NCBI GenBank assembly: GCA_036941025.1
Contig: JAYMNP010000001.1
Location: forward strand, 62,001-126,000
Length of the DNA stretch: 64,000 nucleotides
Source: Lachnospiraceae bacterium JLR.KK002
Lineage (GTDB): Bacteria > Bacillota > Clostridia > Lachnospirales > Lachnospiraceae
Direction: 5' to 3'
Shown here piece after piece: positions 56,737 through 64,000 of the stretch. The notes beneath the pieces were generated by a model, which did not search any database, was not told the origin of the DNA, and was given only the letters and a program-made list of their open reading frames with translations. Position numbers and translations under genes: made by a program. The number at the start of each line of letters is the position of its first letter. Position 1 is the first letter of the stretch.

Positions 56737-59631
56737 ATGAGAAAATTCAGGAGAAAAATCGGATTTTTTTGTATGTTGCCAGTATGTATCCTGCTGACTG
56801 CCATTATGATATGTTCAGAGCCAGGGTACGCTTCTTCGGAAGGCACGGAGGAAAAAAAGGAAATTATTGTAGGTTACAGCGATAATGATGATATGATTCA
56901 GAAGGACAGCAACGGCAACCTGTATGGTTACGGGATTACTTACCTGGACGAGCTTTCCGGGTATACCGGATGGGACTATACATATGTGGAGCTTTCTCCG
57001 GAAGAACGGATGGAAGGTCTGCTGGACGGCCGGGTGGATTTGCTGTGCAGTGTGCACAGAGACTGCAAAGAACAGGAAGAACTGCTGTTCAGTGAGGACA
57101 GCTCCGGGCTGGAATACGGTATGCTTTGTGCACTGCTGGACAATAACGAAATTTTTTATAATGATTATGAAGCGATTAACGGGAAGAAAATCGGAATTGA
57201 CAGAAATACGGATTTGGAGCAGAGCCTGAAAACCTATGGAGAAACCCACGGGATTACTTATGAGCCCGTGTACCTGGACGGGCTTTCGGAACAGATGGCG
57301 GCTTTGAAAAATAAAAAGGTGGACATGGTGCTGCTGTCCAGCCTTCAGGAAACGTACCGCTGTAAATATGTGGGAAAAGCCGGACTGGAGAAAGAATATT
57401 TTGCAGTCCGCAGGGACAGTGAGTCCCTGATGGAGGAACTGAATCGGGCGAACGCGGCCTTACAGCAGGAAAAGCCTTTTTATATTTCTTCCATATATGA
57501 GACTTTCTATGGGAATCCGGAAGAAAAACTTACGGGAATCACAAGAAAGGAATATGAATTTATTAATCGGAAAGAGCCCATAAAAGTGGCCTGTGACGCC
57601 AACAGCTATCCGCTGGAATATGTGGATGAGGAAACAGGAGAATATACCGGCGTATATGCTGCGGCCATGCGGCTGATTTCTGAGGAAAGCGGGCTGAATT
57701 TTGAATTTATCCCCCTGGTGAATTTTTCCGAAGCCTGGGATCTGGTGGCCAGCGGAGAGGCAGATCTGATTGCCGGAAATTATGGAAACGACAGAACCGC
57801 GGAATATTACCATATGACTTATTCACAGAGTTATCTGTCGGCGGAATATACCCTGATTGGAGGAAAAGGACTGGAAATCAGAGACGGTATGTCCATTGCC
57901 CTTCCTCAAAATTATGTGGGGCTGCGGTATTTTTTTCAGACAGAGGAGCCCGGCTGGAAAATTGCCCTTTACGATGACGTCAGCGGCTGTCTGAAAGCGG
58001 TGAATCAGGGAGAAGCAGATGTTACGGCGGTAAATGCCATATTTCTCCAGACCGTCTATAATCTGAACCGTTACGACAACCTGAAAATTGTGCCTAATAT
58101 GACCAAAACGTTCCCCATCAGTGTGGGAATCGGGAATAACCACACGGAAGAACTGAAAAGTATTATTGACAAGGCCATCTACCAGATTCCCGCAAGTGAA
58201 TTTGAAAAATGTATTACGGAACATGCCATCAATGTGGTTTATGAGCCTTCCCTGATGGAGACAGCGGGCAAGTTTTTTCCCCACATCTGTATAACAGTGC
58301 TGGCAGTGATACTGGCTGTATTTGTTATTATCCGGAAAAGGGAGAAGCATTTTCATCATCTTGCCATGACAGATTCCATTACCGGAATGTGGAACCGGGT
58401 GAAATTTTATAAAGAAGTAAGGGATATTCTGGAAAAAAACAGGGATAAAACATATTTGCTGATAACGCTGGATATCAATAAATTTAAGTTTATCAATAAT
58501 GATTTCGGCTCCAAAGCCGGAGACTGTATTTTGAGTGTGATGGGAGAACGGATTCAGGAAATATTCGGAGAGAGGGGATATACTGCCAGGAATACGGCTG
58601 ATATTTTTCTGATTCTCATAGAGGAAATCTATTACCGGCCGGAAATGTTAGAACCGCTGAACAAACCCATTTATTTTAACAACAACGGAAAGCGCCAGTA
58701 TTATAAAGTGGTGGTAAAGGCCGGAATCCGCAGGATTATGCCGGGAGAGCCCGGAACAGACCTGATACCCTATGTGGACCAGGCGTCCATTGCCCGGAAA
58801 ACCATCAAGGATACGGCGGGGGTAAGCCAGGCTTATTACGACGAAAATATGAAACATATTCTGGAAAAGGAAAGCGCTATTGAAAAGCGCATGGAAGAAG
58901 CGTTGGAAAACGGAGAATTCCAGGTATATCTTCAGCCTAAATATGACCTTCGGTCCGAGCGGATTATGGGAGCGGAAGCTCTGATACGCTGGATTGACCC
59001 GGAGAAAGGGCTGATTCCGCCGGATGAGTTTATCCCCCTGTTTGAGAAAAACGGATTTATACTGAAACTGGATTTTTTTGTATATGAGGAAGTACTGAGG
59101 CGGATGGCTCAGTGGAAGCAGGAGGGAAAGCCTTCCATCTGTGTTTCTGTCAATGTGTCAAGGGTACATATCAGTACGCTGGATTTCTTCGACAAGCTGA
59201 ACCGCCTGGTGGACAGATATCAGATTTCCAGACGAGATTTTGAACTGGAGCTGACGGAAACCATTATAGGAGGAGAACTGGATCTGGTAAAAGCATTTAT
59301 TCAGGAATGCAAAAAAGAAGGATTTAAGGTGTCTATTGATGATTTCGGAAGCGGGTATTCTTCCCTGAATCTGTTGAAGGAGCTTCCCGTGGATGTTTTG
59401 AAAATAGATAAGGGATTTCTGGATGAAGCAGAAGAATCCATGCGCAGCAATATTATTGTGGAGCAGGTGGTGGAGATGGCGAAACGGATGGAAATCGGAA
59501 CATTGTGCGAAGGTGTGGAGACGGAACGCCAGTTGTCTTTCCTGAAAAAAATCGGCTGTGACATGGCGCAGGGTTATCTGTTTTCCAGACCCATTCCCGT
59601 GACGGAATTTGAGCAGATGATACAGGCCTGA
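56737..59631 (+). CDS. Two-SBP, degenerate GGDEF, EAL cyclic-di-GMP phosphodiesterase
   Basis: A 964-residue membrane sensor-enzyme. After a signal anchor it has two extracytoplasmic solute-binding (SBP_bac_3) domains (about residues 40-245 and 285-500), a membrane helix near 512-530 (ICITVLAVILAVFVII), a GGDEF fold whose catalytic motif reads NTADIF instead of GGDEF, and a full EAL domain: GAEALIRW, ELELTETI, SIDDFGSGYSS, LKIDKGFL, CEGVETE and QGYLFSRP. I infer that it degrades c-di-GMP in response to a bound amino-acid-like ligand and that the GGDEF part is regulatory only. Confidence 0.92.
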   Translation: MRKFRRKIGFFCMLPVCILLTAIMICSEPGYASSEGTEEKKEIIVGYSDNDDMIQKDSNGNLYGYGITYLDELSGYTGWDYTYVELSPEERMEGLLDGRVDLLCSVHRDCKEQEELLFSEDSSGLEYGMLCALLDNNEIFYNDYEAINGKKIGIDRNTDLEQSLKTYGETHGITYEPVYLDGLSEQMAALKNKKVDMVLLSSLQETYRCKYVGKAGLEKEYFAVRRDSESLMEELNRANAALQQEKPFYISSIYETFYGNPEEKLTGITRKEYEFINRKEPIKVACDANSYPLEYVDEETGEYTGVYAAAMRLISEESGLNFEFIPLVNFSEAWDLVASGEADLIAGNYGNDRTAEYYHMTYSQSYLSAEYTLIGGKGLEIRDGMSIALPQNYVGLRYFFQTEEPGWKIALYDDVSGCLKAVNQGEADVTAVNAIFLQTVYNLNRYDNLKIVPNMTKTFPISVGIGNNHTEELKSIIDKAIYQIPASEFEKCITEHAINVVYEPSLMETAGKFFPHICITVLAVILAVFVIIRKREKHFHHLAMTDSITGMWNRVKFYKEVRDILEKNRDKTYLLITLDINKFKFINNDFGSKAGDCILSVMGERIQEIFGERGYTARNTADIFLILIEEIYYRPEMLEPLNKPIYFNNNGKRQYYKVVVKAGIRRIMPGEPGTDLIPYVDQASIARKTIKDTAGVSQAYYDENMKHILEKESAIEKRMEEALENGEFQVYLQPKYDLRSERIMGAEALIRWIDPEKGLIPPDEFIPLFEKNGFILKLDFFVYEEVLRRMAQWKQEGKPSICVSVNVSRVHISTLDFFDKLNRLVDRYQISRRDFELELTETIIGGELDLVKAFIQECKKEGFKVSIDDFGSGYSSLNLLKELPVDVLKIDKGFLDEAEESMRSNIIVEQVVEMAKRMEIGTLCEGVETERQLSFLKKIGCDMAQGYLFSRPIPVTEFEQMIQA

Positions 59632-59694
59632 TTTCCGGTCGGATGATTCAGGATAATACGGAACATGTTGTATCAGTGCAAAGGAGGAAAAGCC

Positions 59695-60588
59695 ATGATA
59701 TATGAATTAAATAACGAGGAACTGACGGTGCGTTTTTCCACACTGGGAGCGGAGATGGTGTCTCTCAAAAACAATAAAACGGGACAGGAGTATCTCTGGC
59801 AGGGAGACGAGCGGTACTGGGGCCGGCGTTCCCCGGTGCTTTTTCCCATTGTGGGAAGGCTGAAAGAAAATAAATATACGTATGAAAACCGGGAGTACCA
59901 GATGTCTCAGCATGGATTTGCCAGAGATATGGAATTTACCTGTACGGAGGAGAATCAGGAGGAAATCTGGTTTTCTCTGGAAGCTACGCCTGTGACCAGA
60001 GAGAGTTACCCCTTTGATTTCCTGCTGGAAATCGGATATGTTCTGCAGGGAACGGAAGTGACGGTGAAATGGAAAGTGACCAGCCAGGAGAAACAGAAAG
60101 ATATGTATTTTTCCATCGGCGGACATCCGGGCTTTTACTGTCCTCTCCGGGAAGGGGAGCGGCAGGAAGATTACAGTATCTGGCTGGATGGAAAAGATGA
60201 GGTGATATTTTCCAGAGCCAGCCTGGAGACGGGGCTGATGTTCAATGGCAAGAACATGATGAAGCTGTCCAAAGGCAGACGTCTTCTGCAGGAGGGATTT
60301 TTCGATGAAGGAGCATATATTATCGAAGATTATCAGGTGAACCGGGTTGGGCTGGCGGATCCTGAGAACCGCCTTTATCTGACGGTGTCTTTCCAGTCCC
60401 CTCTGGTGGGAATCTGGTCGCCGGAGAAGAAACAGGCGCCCTTTGTGTGCATAGAGCCCTGGTACGGAAGGTGCGACCGGGAGACCTTTGAGGGAACATT
60501 AAAGAACCGTGAATGGAGCAACTGTCTGAGGCCGGGAGAAACATTTGAGCGGTTCTGGAAGATTTGTGTGGAACCGGAATGTTCATAA
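59695..60588 (+). CDS. Aldose 1-epimerase family protein (LacX-like)
   Basis: A 297-residue galactose-mutarotase-fold protein. It has LGAEMVSLKNNKTGQEYLWQGD, RRSPVLFPIVGRLKEN, SQHGFARDMEF with a catalytic-type His, FSIGGHPGFYCPL with the second His, and PFVCIEPWYGRCD with the Glu. The type is closer to LacX/YihR-like proteins than to GalM. The start at 59695 has AAAGGAGG. Sugar specificity is unknown and no sugar operon is adjacent. Confidence 0.88.
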   Translation: MIYELNNEELTVRFSTLGAEMVSLKNNKTGQEYLWQGDERYWGRRSPVLFPIVGRLKENKYTYENREYQMSQHGFARDMEFTCTEENQEEIWFSLEATPVTRESYPFDFLLEIGYVLQGTEVTVKWKVTSQEKQKDMYFSIGGHPGFYCPLREGERQEDYSIWLDGKDEVIFSRASLETGLMFNGKNMMKLSKGRRLLQEGFFDEGAYIIEDYQVNRVGLADPENRLYLTVSFQSPLVGIWSPEKKQAPFVCIEPWYGRCDRETFEGTLKNREWSNCLRPGETFERFWKICVEPECS

Positions 60589-60677
60589 TCATTATCCCAC
60601 CTGAAGCAGGCGATGTCCATAGTGGATGACAGTCTGTAAGAATAAAAAAAGATGAAATGTGGGTATACTGTTTAAAA

Positions 60678-60963
60678 CAGGTAATTGCGAAACTTAATAA
60701 TTGTACCAATTTCATATGTAATTCGAAAAATTTAAATGTAAATATTTTCTCATACAAAAGGTGAGAAATGCATTTCAGCACCAGGGAAGCGAGACTTAAA
60801 AGAGAATGGAAGCCTTTGCTGACATGCTCTTTCGTAGTCAAAGGCTCGCTGGAATGTCCGGTGCGTCCAGCATTTCGGCCTTTTTGTATGATGAAAATAT
60901 TTCATAGAAAGTGTAGAAATTGTACATGAAATTTTGATAATTTAGTAGTTTCGCAATTACCTG
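60678..60963. mobile_element. Miniature inverted-repeat element, family A, copy 3 (286 bp)
   Basis: The ends are exact inverted repeats, CAGGTAATTGCGAAACT and AGTTTCGCAATTACCTG, and pairing continues inward through TTTCAT. The element is flanked by CTGTTTAAAA (60668-60677) and CTGTTTAAAG (60964-60973), a 9-bp target duplication plus one variant base. The central part matches copy 1 closely. It lies directly upstream of the superoxide reductase gene. Confidence 0.9.
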
Positions 60964-60993
60964 CTGTTTAAAGATAAGAAAGGAGAGACTGAC

Positions 60994-61362
60994 ATGAAAT
61001 TTTTTAAATGCAGGGAATGCTGCACGCTGGCAATGGAACTTGTGGCAGGAGAACAGGAGGAAGCGAAGGTTTTTCAGGAGCTGAAGGCCAATTCTACGGA
61101 CGCTGCCGGTGAAAAACATGTTCCCGTTGTGGAGAAAAAGGGCGATACCATTGTGGTGAAGGTTGGAGAGCTGGAACACCCCATGCTGGAAGCTCATCAT
61201 ATTATGTGGATTTATCTGGAAACAGACCGGGGCGGAATGCTGCGGAAACTTACTCCCGGAGAGAAGCCGGAAGCAGAGTTTGTCCTGCCTGCCGGAGAAA
61301 AACCGGTGGCCGCTTACGAATACTGCAACCTTCATGGTCTGTGGGTGGCGGAAATAAAATAG
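60994..61362 (+). CDS. Superoxide reductase (neelaredoxin/desulfoferrodoxin)
   Basis: A 122-residue iron enzyme that reduces superoxide to peroxide, which rubrerythrin can then remove. The Fe ligands are visible: EKHVPVV (His), GELEHPMLEAHHIMW (two His) and YEYCNLHGLW (Cys and His). The N-terminal FKCRECCTLA is a reduced version of the desulforedoxin knuckle, so this is the one-iron form or near it. GAAAGGAGAG precedes the start. Its promoter must lie in or before the family A element at 60678-60963. Confidence 0.9.
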   Translation: MKFFKCRECCTLAMELVAGEQEEAKVFQELKANSTDAAGEKHVPVVEKKGDTIVVKVGELEHPMLEAHHIMWIYLETDRGGMLRKLTPGEKPEAEFVLPAGEKPVAAYEYCNLHGLWVAEIK

Positions 61363-61385
61363 GACATTTGGCATATCACCTGCAA

Positions 61386-61415
61386 AAAGGAGCGCTCCCA
61401 GGGGCGCTCCTTTTT
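61386..61415 (+). terminator. Rho-independent terminator
   Basis: AAGGAGCGCTCC pairs with the complement GGCGCTCCTTTTT around CAGG. Confidence 0.88.
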
Positions 61416-61435
61416 ATGGAAATCCGTCTGTGGTA

Positions 61436-61622
61436 CTGGTTAGACCAGAGAGTTTGATAAATTAATAACAAATTTCAGAGGAAAAATTCAGTAGAAATGC
61501 TGAGATTGCAGGGGAGATTATTAAAAAACTTGAAAAATTATAAAGAAAGTGTTAAAATTTTATCAAATAACTGGTATGACCAGTTGGGATTGTACCTTAT
61601 TGAATATACCGGTTCAATAAGG
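61436..61622 (+). promoter_or_regulatory. Promoter, twin GntR-like operators and leader hairpin before the DUF5692 gene
   Basis: The palindrome CTGGT-N3-ACCAG occurs at 61436-61448 and at 61571-61583 (extended there to AACTGG/CCAGTT). Between them TTGAAA (61530-61535) and TAAAAT (61553-61558) are 17 bp apart, so the second operator covers the expected start of transcription. A 10-pair hairpin CCTTATTGAA/TTCAATAAGG follows at 61595-61622. The site type fits FadR-subfamily GntR repressors; no such regulator gene is in the window. Confidence 0.65.
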
Positions 61623-61685
61623 CATACCTTGCTGAAAGGTAGCAGTTCAGTAAGCACAGTGAAAGAATGAAGGAGGATATGTGCT

Positions 61686-62744
61686 ATGTTATTTCAAATC
61701 TATGGTGAAAACGCCATGTATCAGTTGCTTGGCTGGGTAATGGTATTTGCCGGACTGGTAATCTGCAATGAGATTGCCCGTCGTTCAAAAGCAGGAGGAA
61801 TTTTCTTTTTCCTGGTACTGCCTGCTGTTTTGACGGTATATTTCATTGCCATTGCAGTGGGAGCTTCTTCCGGAGCGGAATGGGCGGTCAATAATCAGAC
61901 CCATCTCTACATGGGCGGATGGTTCCATTATGCGAAGCTGTATGCGGCGGCAGCCGGCTGTGTTGGATTTATGATGCTCAAGTACAAATGGAGCATTGGC
62001 AAGACAGAATGGTTTAAAGTATTTCCTTTTGTGATTGTGGCAATCAATATTCTGATTGCAGTAGGTTCCGATTTTGAATCTGCCATCAAGGGTGCGCAGG
62101 CGCTGGCAGAGACAGGGTCCAGATACTGGTTTTCCAACGAAGGCGTATGGAGATACGGCGGATGGTGGAACTGGGTCAACGGTATTGCAGGAATCATCAA
62201 TATTTTCTGTATGACAGGATGGTGGGGTATTTATACTTCCAAAAAGAAAGACGATATGCTGTGGCCGGATATGACCTGGTGCTTCATTATTGCATATGAT
62301 CTCTGGAACTTTGAATATACATATCTGAATCTGCCCACCCATTCCTGGTACTGCGGATTTGCTTTGCTGCTGGCTCCCACCTTTGCAAACAAATTCTGGA
62401 ACAAGGGCGGCTGGATTCAGAACCGTGCCAACACGCTGGCTACTTGGTGTATGTTTGCTCAGGTATTCCCCTTATTCCAGGTCAGCGGCAGGTTCTCCGT
62501 GCTTCCGTCTCTGTACGGACCGGGATATGCAGACGGTATGGCTCTGACCAGTTCGGCACAGCCCACCTATGCAGATCCAAGGGCGCAGGGAATTGTGGCA
62601 CTGATTGCACTGGGCGCCAATGTAATCTGTCTTACAGCCATTATCAAACGTGCTGTGGAGCAGAAAAAGAATCCATACAAAGAAGAAATCTTTACAGATC
62701 AGAAGGATTTCCAGATTGCTATGGCAAGAGCAGAGGAGCAGTAG
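61686..62744 (+). CDS. DUF5692-family multi-span membrane protein
   Basis: A 352-residue integral membrane protein with about nine hydrophobic segments. YQLLGWVMVFAGLVICNEIARRSKAGGIFFFLVLPAVLTVYF, GGWFHYAKLYAAAAGCVGFMML and WPDMTWCFIIAYDLWNFEYTYLNLP match the DUF5692 pattern I know from gut Enterobacteriaceae and Firmicutes. Aromatic residues are abundant (many Trp). The function is unknown; a substrate-induced transporter is a reasonable guess from the operators upstream. AAGGAGGATAT precedes the start. Confidence 0.75.
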   Translation: MLFQIYGENAMYQLLGWVMVFAGLVICNEIARRSKAGGIFFFLVLPAVLTVYFIAIAVGASSGAEWAVNNQTHLYMGGWFHYAKLYAAAAGCVGFMMLKYKWSIGKTEWFKVFPFVIVAINILIAVGSDFESAIKGAQALAETGSRYWFSNEGVWRYGGWWNWVNGIAGIINIFCMTGWWGIYTSKKKDDMLWPDMTWCFIIAYDLWNFEYTYLNLPTHSWYCGFALLLAPTFANKFWNKGGWIQNRANTLATWCMFAQVFPLFQVSGRFSVLPSLYGPGYADGMALTSSAQPTYADPRAQGIVALIALGANVICLTAIIKRAVEQKKNPYKEEIFTDQKDFQIAMARAEEQ

Positions 62745-62764
62745 GAATTACTGTTTTCGATATA

Positions 62765-62796
62765 AAAAGAATCCGGCAAAGCCGGATTCTTTTTAT
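62765..62796. terminator. Bidirectional terminator
   Basis: AAAAGAATCCGGC pairs with GCCGGATTCTTTTT around AAA. It overlaps the end of the convergent EpsG-like gene. Confidence 0.9.
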
Positions 62797-63950
62797 GGAG
62801 CTGCAACAGGGCTGGAACTGCTTTTGTCCAGCAGGCTGACGTAAGGGTAGACCCGGTGGAATCCCCGGTTTGCTGCAAAGAGAAAGTATCCAAGGCCAAA
62901 CAGCAGAAACAGCAGCAGGACGCCGCGATATGTCAGAGTAAATTTTCCGGAGGATTCTGTTTTTTTCGGTTTCTCCCGGAAAGAGTAAATCAGTTCCGGG
63001 ACGGCAATCAGGGAAAATATAAAGGGATAGACGGCAAACCGTTCCAGAATAAAATGCTTTGTGATAAACAGTGTAATCAGAAACTGGTACAGGGCGCTGT
63101 TTTGAAAGATTCTGCCCTGGGGGGAATCCTCCAGCCGGTTTCGGAACAGATAAATCAGCAGGCAGTAAATTCCGGAGGGGATAATGTAGTCAAATCCATT
63201 GGAATTCCAGAAGTAGCCGCCCTGGTAAGCAGCATATTTTACCGGGAGAATGGGAGCCAGGAACTGAAACAGAGGATCAAAGAACAGATATAGCAGGAGT
63301 GTGGCTCCTGTCAGCAGTCCCAGGGCTTTCCGGCTGAATTTCAGAGGCAGCAGGAAATACAGAGGGTAAAGGAACAGCAGTGAGTTGTGGAACAGGCCTC
63401 CCAGCAGTATGAAAATGGTAAATGGCAGCAGTTTCCTGTTTTTCAGATAAGGATAAGCCAGCATGAAAAAGGCGGTGGCAATGGACTGGCGTATCAGGTT
63501 CATGTTGTATGCCAGAAACTGCAGGGTAATATAGAGATACACGCTCACCCAGGGAATTCTGGAAAAACGGTAAATAAACTGCATGGATACAGCCATCAGA
63601 AAAATATTAATGATAAGCAGAAAGAGAAGCCAGGGACATCCTGCCAGGGAAAAGAGTTTGCATACCGCATAATAGAGGGGTTCTTCCGGATAAATAAGAA
63701 AAATGTCCTGAAAAGACCAGCCGGATACAAAGGCATAAATATCCCGGTAGGAAAAATAATCAAAGCCAATGGCATAGCGGAAGGATGCCAGAAAAGTAAG
63801 CAGAAGAAAAGCAGCAGCCAGATAAAAGGCGGCTGCTTTCTTCTGGTGTTGTACACCCGTATGATTACTGTTGTGAAAATGTATGTTTTTTTCCGTAAAA
63901 ATATATCCCAGTCCCGTAAGTACGGAAATCGTAAAATAGTAAACAGCCAT
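62793..63950 (-). CDS. EpsG-like exopolysaccharide polymerase membrane protein
   Basis: A 385-residue membrane protein with about eleven helices. It has the EpsG/Wzy-like pattern: ASFRYAIGFDYFSYRDIY near residue 57 (R-x4-G-x-D-y-x2-Y), EEPLYYAVCKLF near 90, NMNLIRQSIATAFFMLAYPYLKNRK near 148 (the L-x-R-Q motif) and LLGGLFHNSLLFLYPLYFLL near 183 with the conserved His. Such proteins polymerise repeat units of surface polysaccharide. No glycosyltransferases are beside it in the window, although the DNA ends 50 bases upstream. AAGAAAGGAC precedes the start. Confidence 0.85.
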   Translation of the reverse strand: MAVYYFTISVLTGLGYIFTEKNIHFHNSNHTGVQHQKKAAAFYLAAAFLLLTFLASFRYAIGFDYFSYRDIYAFVSGWSFQDIFLIYPEEPLYYAVCKLFSLAGCPWLLFLLIINIFLMAVSMQFIYRFSRIPWVSVYLYITLQFLAYNMNLIRQSIATAFFMLAYPYLKNRKLLPFTIFILLGGLFHNSLLFLYPLYFLLPLKFSRKALGLLTGATLLLYLFFDPLFQFLAPILPVKYAAYQGGYFWNSNGFDYIIPSGIYCLLIYLFRNRLEDSPQGRIFQNSALYQFLITLFITKHFILERFAVYPFIFSLIAVPELIYSFREKPKKTESSGKFTLTYRGVLLLFLLFGLGYFLFAANRGFHRVYPYVSLLDKSSSSPVAAP

Positions 63951-64000
63951 GATAAGTCCTTTCTTTATATCTATATACTGCGGCAGACGGGTGAATTATG

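Overview
The window looks like a chromosomal segment of a gut-type anaerobic Firmicute of the Lachnospiraceae (Clostridia). This rests on moderate GC content, strong AGGAGG ribosome sites, clostridial oxygen-defence genes (rubrerythrin, superoxide reductase), DUF4869, DUF5692 and DUF5721 type proteins, a ClpX-like ATPase next to an S8 protease, and MobV/large-serine-recombinase mobile DNA. The genus cannot be fixed from the sequence alone.

Layout. 1-1.7 kb: end of gatB, then an IS3-type transposase remnant that truncates a small Cys-rich KTR gene, and the first copy of a miniature inverted-repeat element. 1.9-5.1 kb: TetR regulator with an FAD oxidoreductase, a GNAT acetyltransferase and a DUF4869 gene. 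5.1-9.7 kb is a gene graveyard: a truncated P-loop ATPase, a headless nitroreductase, a gutted HAD phosphatase, a frameshifted BglG/PRD regulator, and fragments of a sugar-phosphate kinase, class II aldolase, HPr and PTS enzyme I. 9.8-11.1 kb: second miniature element, VanZ-like gene, and a kinase pseudogene split by another miniature element with an 8-bp target duplication. 11.3-17.8 kb: two-component system with a membrane-anchored partner, then the ClpX paralogue and S8 protease.

18.0-27.3 kb is a complete autoinducer-2 (AI-2) import and processing locus in Lsr style. A cupin, lsrK and lsrR lie on the minus strand; lsrA, lsrC, lsrD, lsrB and lsrF lie on the plus strand. They flank a shared regulatory region with two well-formed promoters. 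LsrB imports AI-2 with LsrACD, LsrK phosphorylates it, LsrR should sense phospho-AI-2, and LsrF cleaves the product. No lsrG is visible; the cupin occupies its functional slot.

27.4-47.2 kb is mostly ordinary core: lspA, cold shock protein, M18 aminopeptidase, transglutaminase lipoprotein, DegV, tRNA-Gly, a methyltransferase, thyA-folA, ilvB-ilvN, isochorismatase-family hydrolase, HD hydrolase, an orphan LytTR regulator, a cluster of broken surface-protein genes (42.8-44.9 kb), flavin reductase and ilvE.

48.0-55.4 kb is a 7.4-kb integrative mobilizable element. It carries a large serine recombinase, an HUH-type Rep with an origin-like region, a MobV relaxase with an oriT-like region, a J-domain protein, a secreted Ig-like protein and a small gene behind a terminator-attenuator. 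It splits a SpoIID-like/peptidoglycan-binding gene; the two halves rejoin in frame, and the rebuilt attP is a near-perfect palindrome centred on GT.

56-64 kb: rubrerythrin, a large substrate-binding/degenerate GGDEF/EAL protein, aldose-1-epimerase-like protein, third miniature-element copy, superoxide reductase, a DUF5692 membrane protein behind two GntR-like operators, and an EpsG-like polymerase.
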